Part shown: in pieces, positions 8,770 to 16,153 of the stretch
How the letters are laid out: every line of letters begins with the position of its first letter
How positions within the stretch are numbered: the first letter of the stretch is position 1
Assembly (NCBI GenBank): GCA_002382735.1
Contig: DFZN01000061.1
Coordinates: 1-20,226 of the forward strand
Direction: 5' to 3'
DNA: 20,226 nucleotides
Source: a bacterium UBP11_UBA4055
GTDB lineage: Bacteria; UBA4055
Program-made: the position numbers and the translations under genes
The notes under the pieces: model-generated
Databases searched by the model: none
What the model was told of the DNA's origin: nothing
The model's input: only the letters and a program-made list of their open reading frames with translations

Positions 8770-10308
8770 ATGAAAACAATGAAGAAATTAATTATTCTGC
8801 TGACCCTTTTGACGGGTTCTCTCGTTTTCGGCGCATATGAGCAGTGGGACATCGTAGATGATTTCTCATGGAAGGATTCTGACGGTGGCGCGCCCGTTCA
8901 GAGATCGCTTCACGATCTTATCAATCAGGGTAAAGTCGTGCTTTTAACATGGGGATATAACGGCTGACCCGGTTGCGGAACGGAGGCTCCGTTATTAGAA
9001 AATATCTGGAACGAATACGGCGACACTAACCTGCATATAGTTTTCGGTGTTTCCGCCTTGACACCTGTTAACGACTGGGATTTACTGAACGGTGCGTACT
9101 GGAGAACAGTTTTTACGCCGCCGCTGACATACTGGCTTTCTATACAGTCACAGTTGGGATCAAAATACGGCTTATTCGGGAACGGATTTGTTCCTTATAA
9201 TATCATCGTCGGACCGGGATATCAGCTGTATCAGTCAGAATCCGGCTATAATGATGCTGCAACAAGAGCCGCTATAGACAGAGCGATGGCAAATGCTGAT
9301 CTGTACCCGGTTTCACAGATCGAAAACCAGCTGCTGCAGTCGAATGTTGAGACCCTGATCGATCTCGCACCTTTATTTTATAACAATACGGGCAGCGGAA
9401 TAACCTACGCAGTTTCATCGAACACAGATCCCGCTGTATGCTCGATCAGTTTTAACGGTGATGTTATGTCGGTAACCGGCGGATCGTCGATAGGTCAGAC
9501 AAGTATAGAGATCACAGCTTCAGCGGGTACAGGCGTAGTAACTCTGGCTTTCTCTGTAGAAGTTTACGATCCAACGCTGGTCGAGACTGTAAGCGAGGGT
9601 TTTGAATCCGGATGGTTGCCGAACGGTTGGACTTTGAAAACAGGAACTACAGGCGCGGGTTTCGTTCAATCGGCCAACTCGCATTCTGGGTCGTTCTCTG
9701 CAGCCCATATGGATAATACAGGGATCCAGAACGACTGGCTTATCACGCCTAAATTTCTTGTAGAGGACGGCGCGAAACTGGTTTTCTGGCAGAAAGGCCT
9801 CGACACTTCATACTATGATTCTCACAATATCGGATGGTCAACTGACGGGAACAGGTTCACTACCCTTATAGCTGATTTGCCTGCCAGCGACCAGTGGGAG
9901 AAAGTCTTTATCGATCTGAGCACTCAGACCGGAAAAGAAATTTATTTGGGATTCAATTACCAGGGAGACTATGCAGATGTCTGGCTTATAGACGATGTGC
10001 AGGTACTTTCTCCATCGACCGGCATAGAGGAATCTTTCACTTCTGACGGAGTAGAGCTTTTCCGGAACTATCCGAATCCTTTCAACCCGTCAACATCAAT
10101 CAGTTTCTCTCTGGACAGAACCTCGGTAATCAGGCTCACTGTCCTGAACTCAAAAGGCGAGTTCGTTTCCGAACTTTATTCAGGAAAACTTAACAGCGGG
10201 ATCCACAGCTACGACTTCAACGCGGCAGACCTTAATTCAGGCATATATTTCTATTCGCTTGAGTTTGACGGAAAGAAACTTGTGAACAAGATGCTGCTGA
10301 TAAAATAA
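8770..10308 (+). CDS. Secreted selenocysteine redoxin (UxxC) with T9SS sorting domain
   Basis: One 512-residue reading frame interrupted only by an in-frame TGA at 8965-8967, read here as selenocysteine 66. Order: signal peptide (about 1-21, LVFG|A); redoxin/thioredoxin fold (about 24-180) with strand VVLLTWGYNG, active site U66-P-G-C69, helix TEAPLLENIW and the family cis-Pro context FVPYNIIVGPG (Pro142); a beta-sandwich Ig-like domain (about 196-266); an adhesin or choice-of-anchor J-like jelly roll (about 271-413, from GFESGWLPNGW to YADVWLIDDVQV); and a type A T9SS sorting domain (about 431-512, FRNYPNPFNPSTS ... LNSGIYFYSLE ... KLVNKMLLIK). The stop falls exactly where thioredoxin-fold proteins have the first Cys of CxxC. 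Coding character is unbroken on both sides, and GGAG precedes the ATG. Automatic annotation would split it at the TGA. An alternative is a recent nonsense mutation of TGC/TGT, or a sequence error. Selenium genes are not in the window. Confidence 0.85.
8965..8993 (+). promoter_or_regulatory. Sec TGA codon and candidate bacterial SECIS hairpin
   Basis: The TGA (8965-8967, followed by C, a weak stop context) is trailed by a perfect 6-bp stem: AACGGA (8979-8984) pairing with TCCGTT (8988-8993) around a GGC loop (8985-8987). If the A-U closing pair opens, the loop becomes AGGCU. The loop starts 17 nt after the TGA and has Gs at its first positions, as in the E. coli fdhF element, where the loop Gs contact SelB. 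The SelB requirement is known from E. coli; its use here is inferred. Confidence 0.6.
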
Positions 10309-10335
10309 CGGTCAACAGAAAACATAACAAAACGG

Positions 10336-10364
10336 TTGCTTTTTTACAACGATATGGTTATATT
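10336..10364 (+). promoter_or_regulatory. Sigma70-type promoter of rpmE
   Basis: TTGCTT (10336-10341), a 17-base spacer, then TATATT (10359-10364). It lies in the 101-base gap after the selenoprotein gene and about 45 bases before the rpmE start. This suggests rpmE is transcribed independently of the redox cluster. The prediction is from sequence match only. Confidence 0.55.
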
Positions 10365-10409
10365 TCGACCCTTGAATTGCCATGAAGCTACAAAACTAAG
10401 GAGTCACAG

Positions 10410-10628
10410 ATGAAAAAAGGTATCCACCCGAAATATGAAACAGCCACTGTCACATGCGTATGCGGCAACACTTTTGAAACAAGGACCACAGTAGGCGAGA
10501 TAAAAGTTGAGATCTGCTCGAAATGTCATCCTTTCTATACCGGTAAAACAAGGATATTGGACACCGCCGGAAGGGTAGATAAATTCATGAAGAAGTACAA
10601 GATCGAGAAAAAAGAAGACGCGGAATAA
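10410..10628 (+). CDS. rpmE: 50S ribosomal protein bL31
   Basis: A 72-residue protein that matches bL31 along its length: MKKGIHPKY at the start, then VTCVCGNTFETRTTVG, then EICSKCHPFYTGKTR and DTAGRVDKFMKKY. The zinc-binding cysteines of the C+ form are all present (Cys16, Cys18, Cys36, Cys39), so this is the zinc-requiring paralog rather than the zinc-independent form. The Shine-Dalgarno is AAGGAG, 8 bases before the ATG. The gene has its own upstream promoter and a terminator-like hairpin behind it. The following DUF1385 gene is a common neighbour of rpmE in bacteria, often together with prfA, which is absent here. Confidence 0.97.
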   Translation: MKKGIHPKYETATVTCVCGNTFETRTTVGEIKVEICSKCHPFYTGKTRILDTAGRVDKFMKKYKIEKKEDAE

Positions 10629-10653
10629 CTTTTATCATTTGAGTAACAGATCT

Positions 10654-10686
10654 AAAAGCGCATATTAAACACTATGCGCTTTTTAA
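10654..10686 (+). terminator. Intrinsic terminator after rpmE
   Basis: AAAAGCGCAT (10654-10663) pairs perfectly with ATGCGCTTTT (10674-10683) around a 10-base loop, and the T-run continues to 10684. It sits 26 bases after the rpmE stop and ends about 20 bases before the DUF1385 start. It may be partial, allowing some read-through into the next gene, for which no separate promoter is evident. Confidence 0.7.
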
Positions 10687-10704
10687 TTTAAACACGGAGC
10701 AGAT

Positions 10705-11643
10705 TTGAAGAAAGAAGAAAAGATCAGTATTGGCGGACAGGCCGTCATAGAAGGCGTAATGATGAGGTCTCCGGAGTATGTGGCGACCGTGATAAGAAGA
10801 GCGGACGGAACGCTTGAGAACAGGGTCGAGAAGTTTATCCCCACCGCAAAAAGAAAAAAGATCTTCAACATTCCGGTAGTCAGGGGCGCGATCGGTCTTT
10901 ATGAAATGATGAAACTGGGCGTGGGAACGCTAAACTGGTCAGCCGACAAAGCGATCGAGGACGAAAAGAAAGCTAAAGGCCAGAAAATTCAGGACGGCGA
11001 AAAGACATTCTTTCAGAAACTTGTTGACGGTCTCGGAACCGGAGCGGTTCTTATCATAGCTCTTGCTATCTTCATGTATGTACCTTACAAGATCACGGAT
11101 CTTTTAAAAAGGTTCGAGACCAACCAGTTCCTGTTCAATCTTTCGGCGGGTATTATCAGGACTGCCTTCATTATATTATATATGTACGCGATAAGTTTTA
11201 TGAAAGATGTGAAGAGGCTGTTCCAGTATCACGGAGCGGAACACAAATCTATCGCCGCATACGAAAAGGGTCTGGAAATGACCGTTGAGAATGTCAAAGT
11301 TCAGACAAGGTTCCATCCGAGATGCGGTACAAGTTTCATCCTTATTACCGCGATAATAACAATAATAGTTTTCTCGATCTTCGACAGCTTTTACTATATG
11401 TTCTATACCTACCCGAACATCATTTCCAGGATAATAGTCCATCTCCTTTTCATGCCTGCTGCTGTCGGAGTTTCTTATGAACTTCTCAAGATGTCCGAGA
11501 AATATTCTGAAATAGGAATGGTTAAGATCCTTATTCAGCCGGGACTATGGCTTCAGCACATAACTACGAATGAACCTGAGGAATCTCAGCTTGAAGTTGC
11601 AATAGAATCCGTCATGCTGTCAACAGAGTATTTACGCAAATAA
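10705..11643 (+). CDS. DUF1385 (YqhQ-like) integral membrane protein
   Basis: A 312-residue membrane protein of the DUF1385/YqhQ family, whose biochemical role is unknown. The family signature GGQAVIEGVMMRSPEY is at the N-terminus (about 10-25), followed by a conserved cytoplasmic region (NIPVVRGAIGLYEMMKLG). Hydrophobic helices lie at about 111-133, 142-166, 210-234 and 240-262. The family motif YHGAEHKSIAAYE (174-186) falls between helices 2 and 3, followed by HPRCGTSFI. The start is TTG at 10705, supported by GGAG five bases upstream and by the match to family N-termini; no better ATG exists upstream. The rpmE-DUF1385 adjacency is conserved in many bacteria. Confidence 0.93.
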   Translation: MKKEEKISIGGQAVIEGVMMRSPEYVATVIRRADGTLENRVEKFIPTAKRKKIFNIPVVRGAIGLYEMMKLGVGTLNWSADKAIEDEKKAKGQKIQDGEKTFFQKLVDGLGTGAVLIIALAIFMYVPYKITDLLKRFETNQFLFNLSAGIIRTAFIILYMYAISFMKDVKRLFQYHGAEHKSIAAYEKGLEMTVENVKVQTRFHPRCGTSFILITAIITIIVFSIFDSFYYMFYTYPNIISRIIVHLLFMPAAVGVSYELLKMSEKYSEIGMVKILIQPGLWLQHITTNEPEESQLEVAIESVMLSTEYLRK

Positions 11644-11663
11644 GAAGTTTCAGCGGAGGAATT

Positions 11664-12671
11664 ATGAAATATCCGTTATTTTTGCTTTTAATCTCAATCC
11701 TGTCTGTTTACGGGCAGTTCTCGAGCGGCATCGATTATTCGGTAAAAGACACAGTACAGAAGGACATGATAGGCGCGGAAATTGTGCTTGAGACAGGGGA
11801 GACAGAATGGAATGTGAATTACGGCATTAACGAAACCTTCAAAGCTAAATCTGAACTTTTCGGTGCCGGATACAGCATATACGGTAAAAGTTCTTTCGAG
11901 AAATATACGCTTGATTACCAATTTGATCAGATATTCAGTAAATTCAGCAGTTCGGCCTCGACGGATTCACTTGAAAGCATAACGAACCTCGACCCTTCAG
12001 ATATGGAGAACACCACTCTGAAGCTCGGAGCCGGTCTTGAGTACGACGATACTTACGGGATCTTCCTGAATTACGGTATTTTTACGGGTGATGAAGAAGA
12101 TGTAACAGTTTTTGGTTTCGATGCGGACTATAAGCTTAAAATGAAGGAAGAGGGGCGTCTTATTTTCAACTTCGGCATGAATTTTTACGATCCAAATGAC
12201 TGCCCGTCTGATTTTTACTTTCTCAACGAACCTGATCCCGAGATGGAATTCGGGCTTGGATATGAAAGATCGGGAAAATTCTCAAATATATCTCTGATGC
12301 TGAACTATTTTTCATACGGTTTCGACAACGACGGTCTTGAGGACGCATACCTGAACGGAGAACTGACCTATAAGTATTCTTTTACAAAAGCCGACAGCTA
12401 TCTTTCCGCATCAGCCGGTTCGAATCTGGCTTCGGACTTCAGCGTTCCTGAGATCAGGCTTCCTTTCTTTTATTACGATATAGTCTTCGGCAATACGCTG
12501 GTAAAAGACAGGCTTGATATACTTGTAGGCTGGGAGTACAGCATGCACAGCGATGATCTGCGGTTTAGGCCTGAATTTGTGGGAGCTGTGCCTGAAGATA
12601 TTACTTCTGACGAGATAACCGAAACATCGGGGAACAGCAGGCTTTATATAAGGCTTTCATACAGGTATTAG
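11664..12671 (+). CDS. Exported beta-barrel-like protein, function unknown
   Basis: A 335-residue protein with a signal peptide (MKYPLFLLLISILSVYGQ), then repeated amphipathic beta-strands (WNVNYGINETFKAKSELFGAGYSIYG, YDDTYGIFLNYGIFTG, RLIFNFGMNFY, ISLMLNYFSYG) and an aromatic C-terminus (LYIRLSYRY). This is typical of outer-membrane barrels in FCB bacteria, with about 12-16 strands by eye. There are few cysteines and no recognised family. GGAGG precedes the ATG. The stop (TAG) is separated by a single base from the start of the methionine sulfoxide reductase gene, so these two are almost certainly co-transcribed. Confidence 0.65.
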   Translation: MKYPLFLLLISILSVYGQFSSGIDYSVKDTVQKDMIGAEIVLETGETEWNVNYGINETFKAKSELFGAGYSIYGKSSFEKYTLDYQFDQIFSKFSSSASTDSLESITNLDPSDMENTTLKLGAGLEYDDTYGIFLNYGIFTGDEEDVTVFGFDADYKLKMKEEGRLIFNFGMNFYDPNDCPSDFYFLNEPDPEMEFGLGYERSGKFSNISLMLNYFSYGFDNDGLEDAYLNGELTYKYSFTKADSYLSASAGSNLASDFSVPEIRLPFFYYDIVFGNTLVKDRLDILVGWEYSMHSDDLRFRPEFVGAVPEDITSDEITETSGNSRLYIRLSYRY

Positions 12672-12672
12672 T

Positions 12673-13122
12673 ATGGAGAATAAACAGCAGAAATATATTG
12701 AACTGATAAAGGGATTGAAAAGCCTGCTCGAAGGCGAGGACGATCTGATATCTAAAATGTCCACGGTCTCATGCGAGGTCTTTCACGCTTTCGATCATTT
12801 AAACTGGGTGGGGTTTTACCGCAGGACGGGGGAAAGGACCCTGAAAGTGGGGCCTTACCAGGGCGGACACGGCTGTCTCGTCATTGACTTCGACAGGGGA
12901 GTGTGCGGCCGGTGCGCGCGGGAGAAAAGCGTTCAGATCGAGAACGATGTAACAAAACTGCCTTATCATATAGCATGCTCATCAGACACCCGCGCGGAGA
13001 TCGTCCTGCCGGTAATGAAGAGCGGCGAACTCGTCGCCGTCTTCGACATCGACTCGCCCGTTCCCGGCGCCTTTGACGAAACGGACAGGAAGTACCTTGA
13101 AGATATAGTTGAGATGATATAA
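12673..13122 (+). CDS. msrC: Free methionine-(R)-sulfoxide reductase (GAF-domain fRMsr)
   Basis: A 149-residue single GAF domain that reduces free L-methionine-(R)-sulfoxide to methionine in the cytoplasm. Signature segments are LNWVGFY (43-49), VGPYQGGHGCLVI, RGVCG and YHIACSSDTRAEIVLPV. The three catalytic or resolving cysteines have family spacing (Cys68, Cys78, Cys102; 10 and 24 residues apart, as in E. coli Cys84/94/118). Cys81 is an additional cysteine right after GVCG that I do not recall from the characterised enzymes. The length is slightly shorter than the E. coli protein (165). The Shine-Dalgarno is weak, so translation may be coupled to the barrel gene one base upstream. A strong terminator begins 4 bases after the stop. 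Confidence 0.92.
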   Translation: MENKQQKYIELIKGLKSLLEGEDDLISKMSTVSCEVFHAFDHLNWVGFYRRTGERTLKVGPYQGGHGCLVIDFDRGVCGRCAREKSVQIENDVTKLPYHIACSSDTRAEIVLPVMKSGELVAVFDIDSPVPGAFDETDRKYLEDIVEMI

Positions 13123-13125
13123 AAT

Positions 13126-13156
13126 AAAAAACCCCGAAAATTTTTCGGGGTTTTTT
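13126..13156. terminator. Bidirectional intrinsic terminator between convergent operons
   Basis: A near-perfect palindrome: A6-CCCC-G-AAAA (13126-13140), a central T, then TTTT-C-GGGG-T6 (13142-13156). GC-rich stem bases are flanked by A-run and T-run, so it should work on both strands: for the methionine sulfoxide reductase operon (+, stop at 13122) and the pseudopilin operon (-, stop at 13169). Confidence 0.92.
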
Positions 13157-13168
13157 GCGGTTAAGATA

Positions 13169-15106
13169 TCATTCCAGGTTTCTCCAGACAACAGTTCTCC
13201 AGTCATCCGTCTTCGTTCCGGTCATACCTTTAGACCATGTGTGCGACGGGTTCAGACCTGTTAAAGATCCGCCCGGATTATTCGAAGGGCCTTCTCCGCA
13301 GCCGGGAGGAAGCGATTCTGTCGGGTCCGTATAACGCCAGTCCTGCAGGTAGATCTTTTTCCACTGCTGTGCGGTATCTGAAGCGTCTGATGTTACGCTC
13401 TGATGATCAAGGGTCATAACGGGACCGACATTCCACAATCTTAGCTTACTATTGGCGACACCTTTTGATGAAAGTTCTCCGTCGCGGCATATGAAGGCGG
13501 CAGTAGAGAATACAAGTTCACTGTTATCGACGACCCATATAGGATGTTCCTGTTTAACGAATGTTTTATCCAGCCCTGAAATAACGGCAAGGTGACCTCC
13601 TACAACAAACCCCTCATCCACCTTAGCTTTGAAATGAGCATGAAGTTCTTCAAGTTTTTCATACGAAGGATAGAAAGTCCATCCCAATTGAGAAAGGTCA
13701 GTAATGTTCCCGTTAGGATAATTGTCGTCATCGTATTCCGCTTCATCTCTTATATAATCTCTGTATTCTTTCATGTCGTTAAGATAAAGATCTCCGGTTA
13801 CGGCAACCTGAGACTGCTGAGTTACTAAAGAGAAATCAACATCGGATACACCCTGAATTGCCACATTGCCGTATCCGGCCTGTACGGCAACTCCTCTGTA
13901 TCCAGAAGCTCCCACATCCAATTCGAGCGGGGGATTAAAATCAGACCATGCAGGTTCGGTTTTTTTTGTAACATCCCAATTACCGCTATAGTACTTTATG
14001 GTCGCCTTCGTTCCTGTAGAATCATTGTGGCTAAGTATTACTTTGAGGTTGTAACCTGCCAAAACTCTAGGGTCTTTGTCCGGTGTCCAGATCCTTTCTG
14101 ATTCTCTGTTGTTCCAGATATCCGGCCATGAATACACAGTTCCTCCAAGATCTAAAGGCTCTATAGTCTGATATCCGCCACCTGTAGGTCTTCCTTCCGG
14201 AGTTTCTGTCTTGAAGGACAGATTGCCGAATTCATCTGCTTCAGCTTCATTATGGATTTGATCAGTATGGTTAAAATAAAGCCCTTTGGCAAAATTGGAT
14301 GTTGAACTTGCAGAGTAGGTAAAGTTATTTGATACTGAGGCATCGGGAGAAGCGGATGAAACGAGTCCCCAGAATGTCGGTCCGTATTTCTGAGCTCCGG
14401 TCTTGTAGTCCAGGTTTATAGCCCCCACATAATATGCGGGACCAAATCTGATATCCTGTTCGTTGAACCTGCCCTTTACACCGTTGAATCCAGTTCCGTA
14501 GTTCGTTATGTTGATCACCTCCGAATTTGGGAAGATCCCGTTCGCCACCGGTATATAATTCCATACATTCGACATTACAATGTTGGCCATATCGCCCGTT
14601 TCGGGGTCCCATGCATATGAATCGAGTATCCAGACGGCCTGATTAGGTTTTGCCGCTCTTGGACCTTTATATCTCACATTAATCAGCCTGTAACCGTCAA
14701 TGGTCAGTTCCGGATTTTCAACATCGGTATTTCCATAGAGGAGAGATGATTTATGGAGGTACGCCTTATCCCCGAACACAGTACCTTCAGCTTTATCGAA
14801 TTTTGAGGCTGTTACAATTGCACCGTCATCGTCATTGTAAACAGATTTAGTACTTTTGGATTCGGATACTTCGTAAGTTGAGGGATATTCGATCCTCACG
14901 GCATCATCCTGGTTTATCCACCAGTGGACATTGTAGTTTGCTGCGCTTTCGGCAGCCCAGTACAGCCTTAATGCCCTGGCATTTCTGCTCATCGTTTTGT
15001 TGGAATAATCCGTTATCTGCAGAAAACCGGCCGCCATGATAGAAAGTATTACAGTTATCATGATGGCCATCAGAAGGCTGAATCCTTTTTTATTTTTAAT
15101 CTTCAT
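13169..15106 (-). CDS. Large PilX/GspK-like pseudopilin
   Basis: About 645 residues. The N-terminus is prepilin-like: MKIKNKKGFSLLMAI with expected peptidase cleavage between Gly8 and Phe9, then a 20-residue hydrophobic helix, then RLYWAAESAANY as in PilX-type proteins. The usual Glu at mature position 5 is replaced by Met, as happens in tip-type subunits such as GspK. The rest is a long beta-rich region with VAVQAGYGNVAIQGV and a Pro/Gly-rich end. The start at 15106 is chosen because GGAG lies 7 bases upstream. An earlier ATG at 15118 (MERI...) has no Shine-Dalgarno. It is far longer than typical PilX (about 200) or GspK (about 320). The stop is TGA. It is the last gene of a three-gene operon, 23 bases after the PilW-like gene. 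Confidence 0.82.
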   Translation of the reverse strand: MKIKNKKGFSLLMAIMITVILSIMAAGFLQITDYSNKTMSRNARALRLYWAAESAANYNVHWWINQDDAVRIEYPSTYEVSESKSTKSVYNDDDGAIVTASKFDKAEGTVFGDKAYLHKSSLLYGNTDVENPELTIDGYRLINVRYKGPRAAKPNQAVWILDSYAWDPETGDMANIVMSNVWNYIPVANGIFPNSEVINITNYGTGFNGVKGRFNEQDIRFGPAYYVGAINLDYKTGAQKYGPTFWGLVSSASPDASVSNNFTYSASSTSNFAKGLYFNHTDQIHNEAEADEFGNLSFKTETPEGRPTGGGYQTIEPLDLGGTVYSWPDIWNNRESERIWTPDKDPRVLAGYNLKVILSHNDSTGTKATIKYYSGNWDVTKKTEPAWSDFNPPLELDVGASGYRGVAVQAGYGNVAIQGVSDVDFSLVTQQSQVAVTGDLYLNDMKEYRDYIRDEAEYDDDNYPNGNITDLSQLGWTFYPSYEKLEELHAHFKAKVDEGFVVGGHLAVISGLDKTFVKQEHPIWVVDNSELVFSTAAFICRDGELSSKGVANSKLRLWNVGPVMTLDHQSVTSDASDTAQQWKKIYLQDWRYTDPTESLPPGCGEGPSNNPGGSLTGLNPSHTWSKGMTGTKTDDWRTVVWRNLE

Positions 15107-15129
15107 GATACGCTCCATTTTTTATTTTT

Positions 15130-15693
15130 TTAGAAAACCCCGTTAAATTCGCACCTGCAGAAAACGGAGCTTTGAGTTTCAGTGCTCATTACTTGTGAAC
15201 CGATCTCGTAAGTAGATGAAAGTTTTACATTTACACCGTAAAATTTACCCGGCTTAATGCTCGTGAAGTCAGTCGGATAATCAAAAACAGCAGTAAGACT
15301 TTTGTCGATCACCTCGCTGTTCAATCCGATTATCCTGTAAACCTTTTCGTTTTCGTCCTTGTCAGTCCTTACGCAGTATTCACCTGTGTCTCCATCTGTA
15401 GAAGATTCTTTCATCGACCAAGTTACAACTTCATCGACTCCATTTACTCTCTGAGTGATCTTGATCGTGTTGCAGGGCACTTCAGACAGTTCAAGCAGGT
15501 AGCCTTCCTTAATGTCTCTTGTGATGTCGTTAAGTACAAGATTGGTCTGAAAGTCAATAAATGCCCGTCTTACACTATTGTTGAGAAGTCTGTTTGATTG
15601 AGCCACGACACTGACTATTCCCATACCTACAATGGCAGTCAAAGCAGCAACAATAATCACTTCAATCAGAGTAAATCCTTTCTTATTTTTCAT
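15130..15693 (-). CDS. PilW-like prepilin-type protein
   Basis: A 187-residue protein with a classical type IV prepilin N-terminus: short basic leader MKNKKG, cleavage before Phe7, FTLIEV with Glu at mature position 5, and a hydrophobic helix (IIVAALTAIVGMGIVSVVA). The following NSVRRAFIDFQTNLVLNDITRDIKEG resembles PilW/GspJ-type minor pilins, which carry 'L..DIR.A'-like segments there. The C-terminal part is beta-rich and ends with CRCEFNGVF. GGAGG sits before the ATG. It is the middle gene of the operon, between PilV-like and PilX-like genes. Such minor subunits prime pilus or pseudopilus assembly. No secretin or ATPase genes are in the window. Confidence 0.87.
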   Translation of the reverse strand: MKNKKGFTLIEVIIVAALTAIVGMGIVSVVAQSNRLLNNSVRRAFIDFQTNLVLNDITRDIKEGYLLELSEVPCNTIKITQRVNGVDEVVTWSMKESSTDGDTGEYCVRTDKDENEKVYRIIGLNSEVIDKSLTAVFDYPTDFTSIKPGKFYGVNVKLSSTYEIGSQVMSTETQSSVFCRCEFNGVF

Positions 15694-15716
15694 AATTCGC
15701 CTCCTTCGACCAATGA

Positions 15717-16148
15717 TTAGATAGTTGTGGTTGACGGTTCGTTAGTTATCGATGATACGGAGAGAGTTCTATTAGGACCGCCCCCGTTCCATGTCACAGT
15801 TATGTTGACGATCATCAGATCTGCAGCCGGATTGTGAGGAAGGTCAGGATACAGGATTCCATCTATCCTCATGCTCATGACATAATCGGATGACATTTCA
15901 GAGCTGCTGGATGTCAGCACGGGTTTAGGAGAAGCATAGTTTGAAACATAACTGAGCACCGCTGTGGGAGACTCTCTGTTCTGGATCGCTTCAAGATGCT
16001 CGTTTATTATGAGCATCGCGTTGGTTCTATGGTGATTCTCTACGATCATTCTGTGACAGAATACAAAAGTGTAAAGAAGTCCGGTAACTGCGATCACCAG
16101 AATAAGAGATGTTACCAAAATCTCTATCAGTGTAGTACCTTTTTTCAT
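15717..16148 (-). CDS. PilV/GspI-like prepilin-type protein
   Basis: About 143 residues. The N-terminus MKKGTTLIEILVTSLILVIAV is prepilin-like: cleavage after Gly4, Glu at mature position 5, then the hydrophobic helix. Thr rather than Phe is the first mature residue, which is a minor variation. The segment NAMLIINEHLEAIQNRESP is the 'A..lA.e.lE.ir' helix end common in PilV/GspI proteins. The ATG at 16148 is preferred over a GTG at 16157 because GAGG ends 8 bases upstream of it and the GTG would lie within that Shine-Dalgarno. It is the first gene of the three-gene pseudopilin operon, 23 bases before the PilW-like gene. Confidence 0.85.
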   Translation of the reverse strand: MKKGTTLIEILVTSLILVIAVTGLLYTFVFCHRMIVENHHRTNAMLIINEHLEAIQNRESPTAVLSYVSNYASPKPVLTSSSSEMSSDYVMSMRIDGILYPDLPHNPAADLMIVNITVTWNGGGPNRTLSVSSITNEPSTTTI

Positions 16149-16153
16149 TTTAA

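Noticed and set aside
8770..9060. Reading 8770-8967 as a complete 65-residue peptide and 9058-10308 as a separate gene with a TTG start.
   Set aside because: Both lie in one frame with only the TGA between, the 30 codons between them are coding (active site and first helix), and there is no Shine-Dalgarno before the TTG.
5219..13171. Genome-wide recoding of TGA (as Gly or Trp) to explain the in-frame TGA.
   Set aside because: TGA ends the MeaB gene at 5220-5222 at the expected family length and ends the large pseudopilin at 13169-13171, so TGA is an ordinary stop here.
15094..15118. The ATG at 15118 as start of the large pseudopilin (MERIMKIK...).
   Set aside because: It lacks a Shine-Dalgarno, while the ATG at 15106 has GGAG at good spacing and gives a normal-length prepilin leader.
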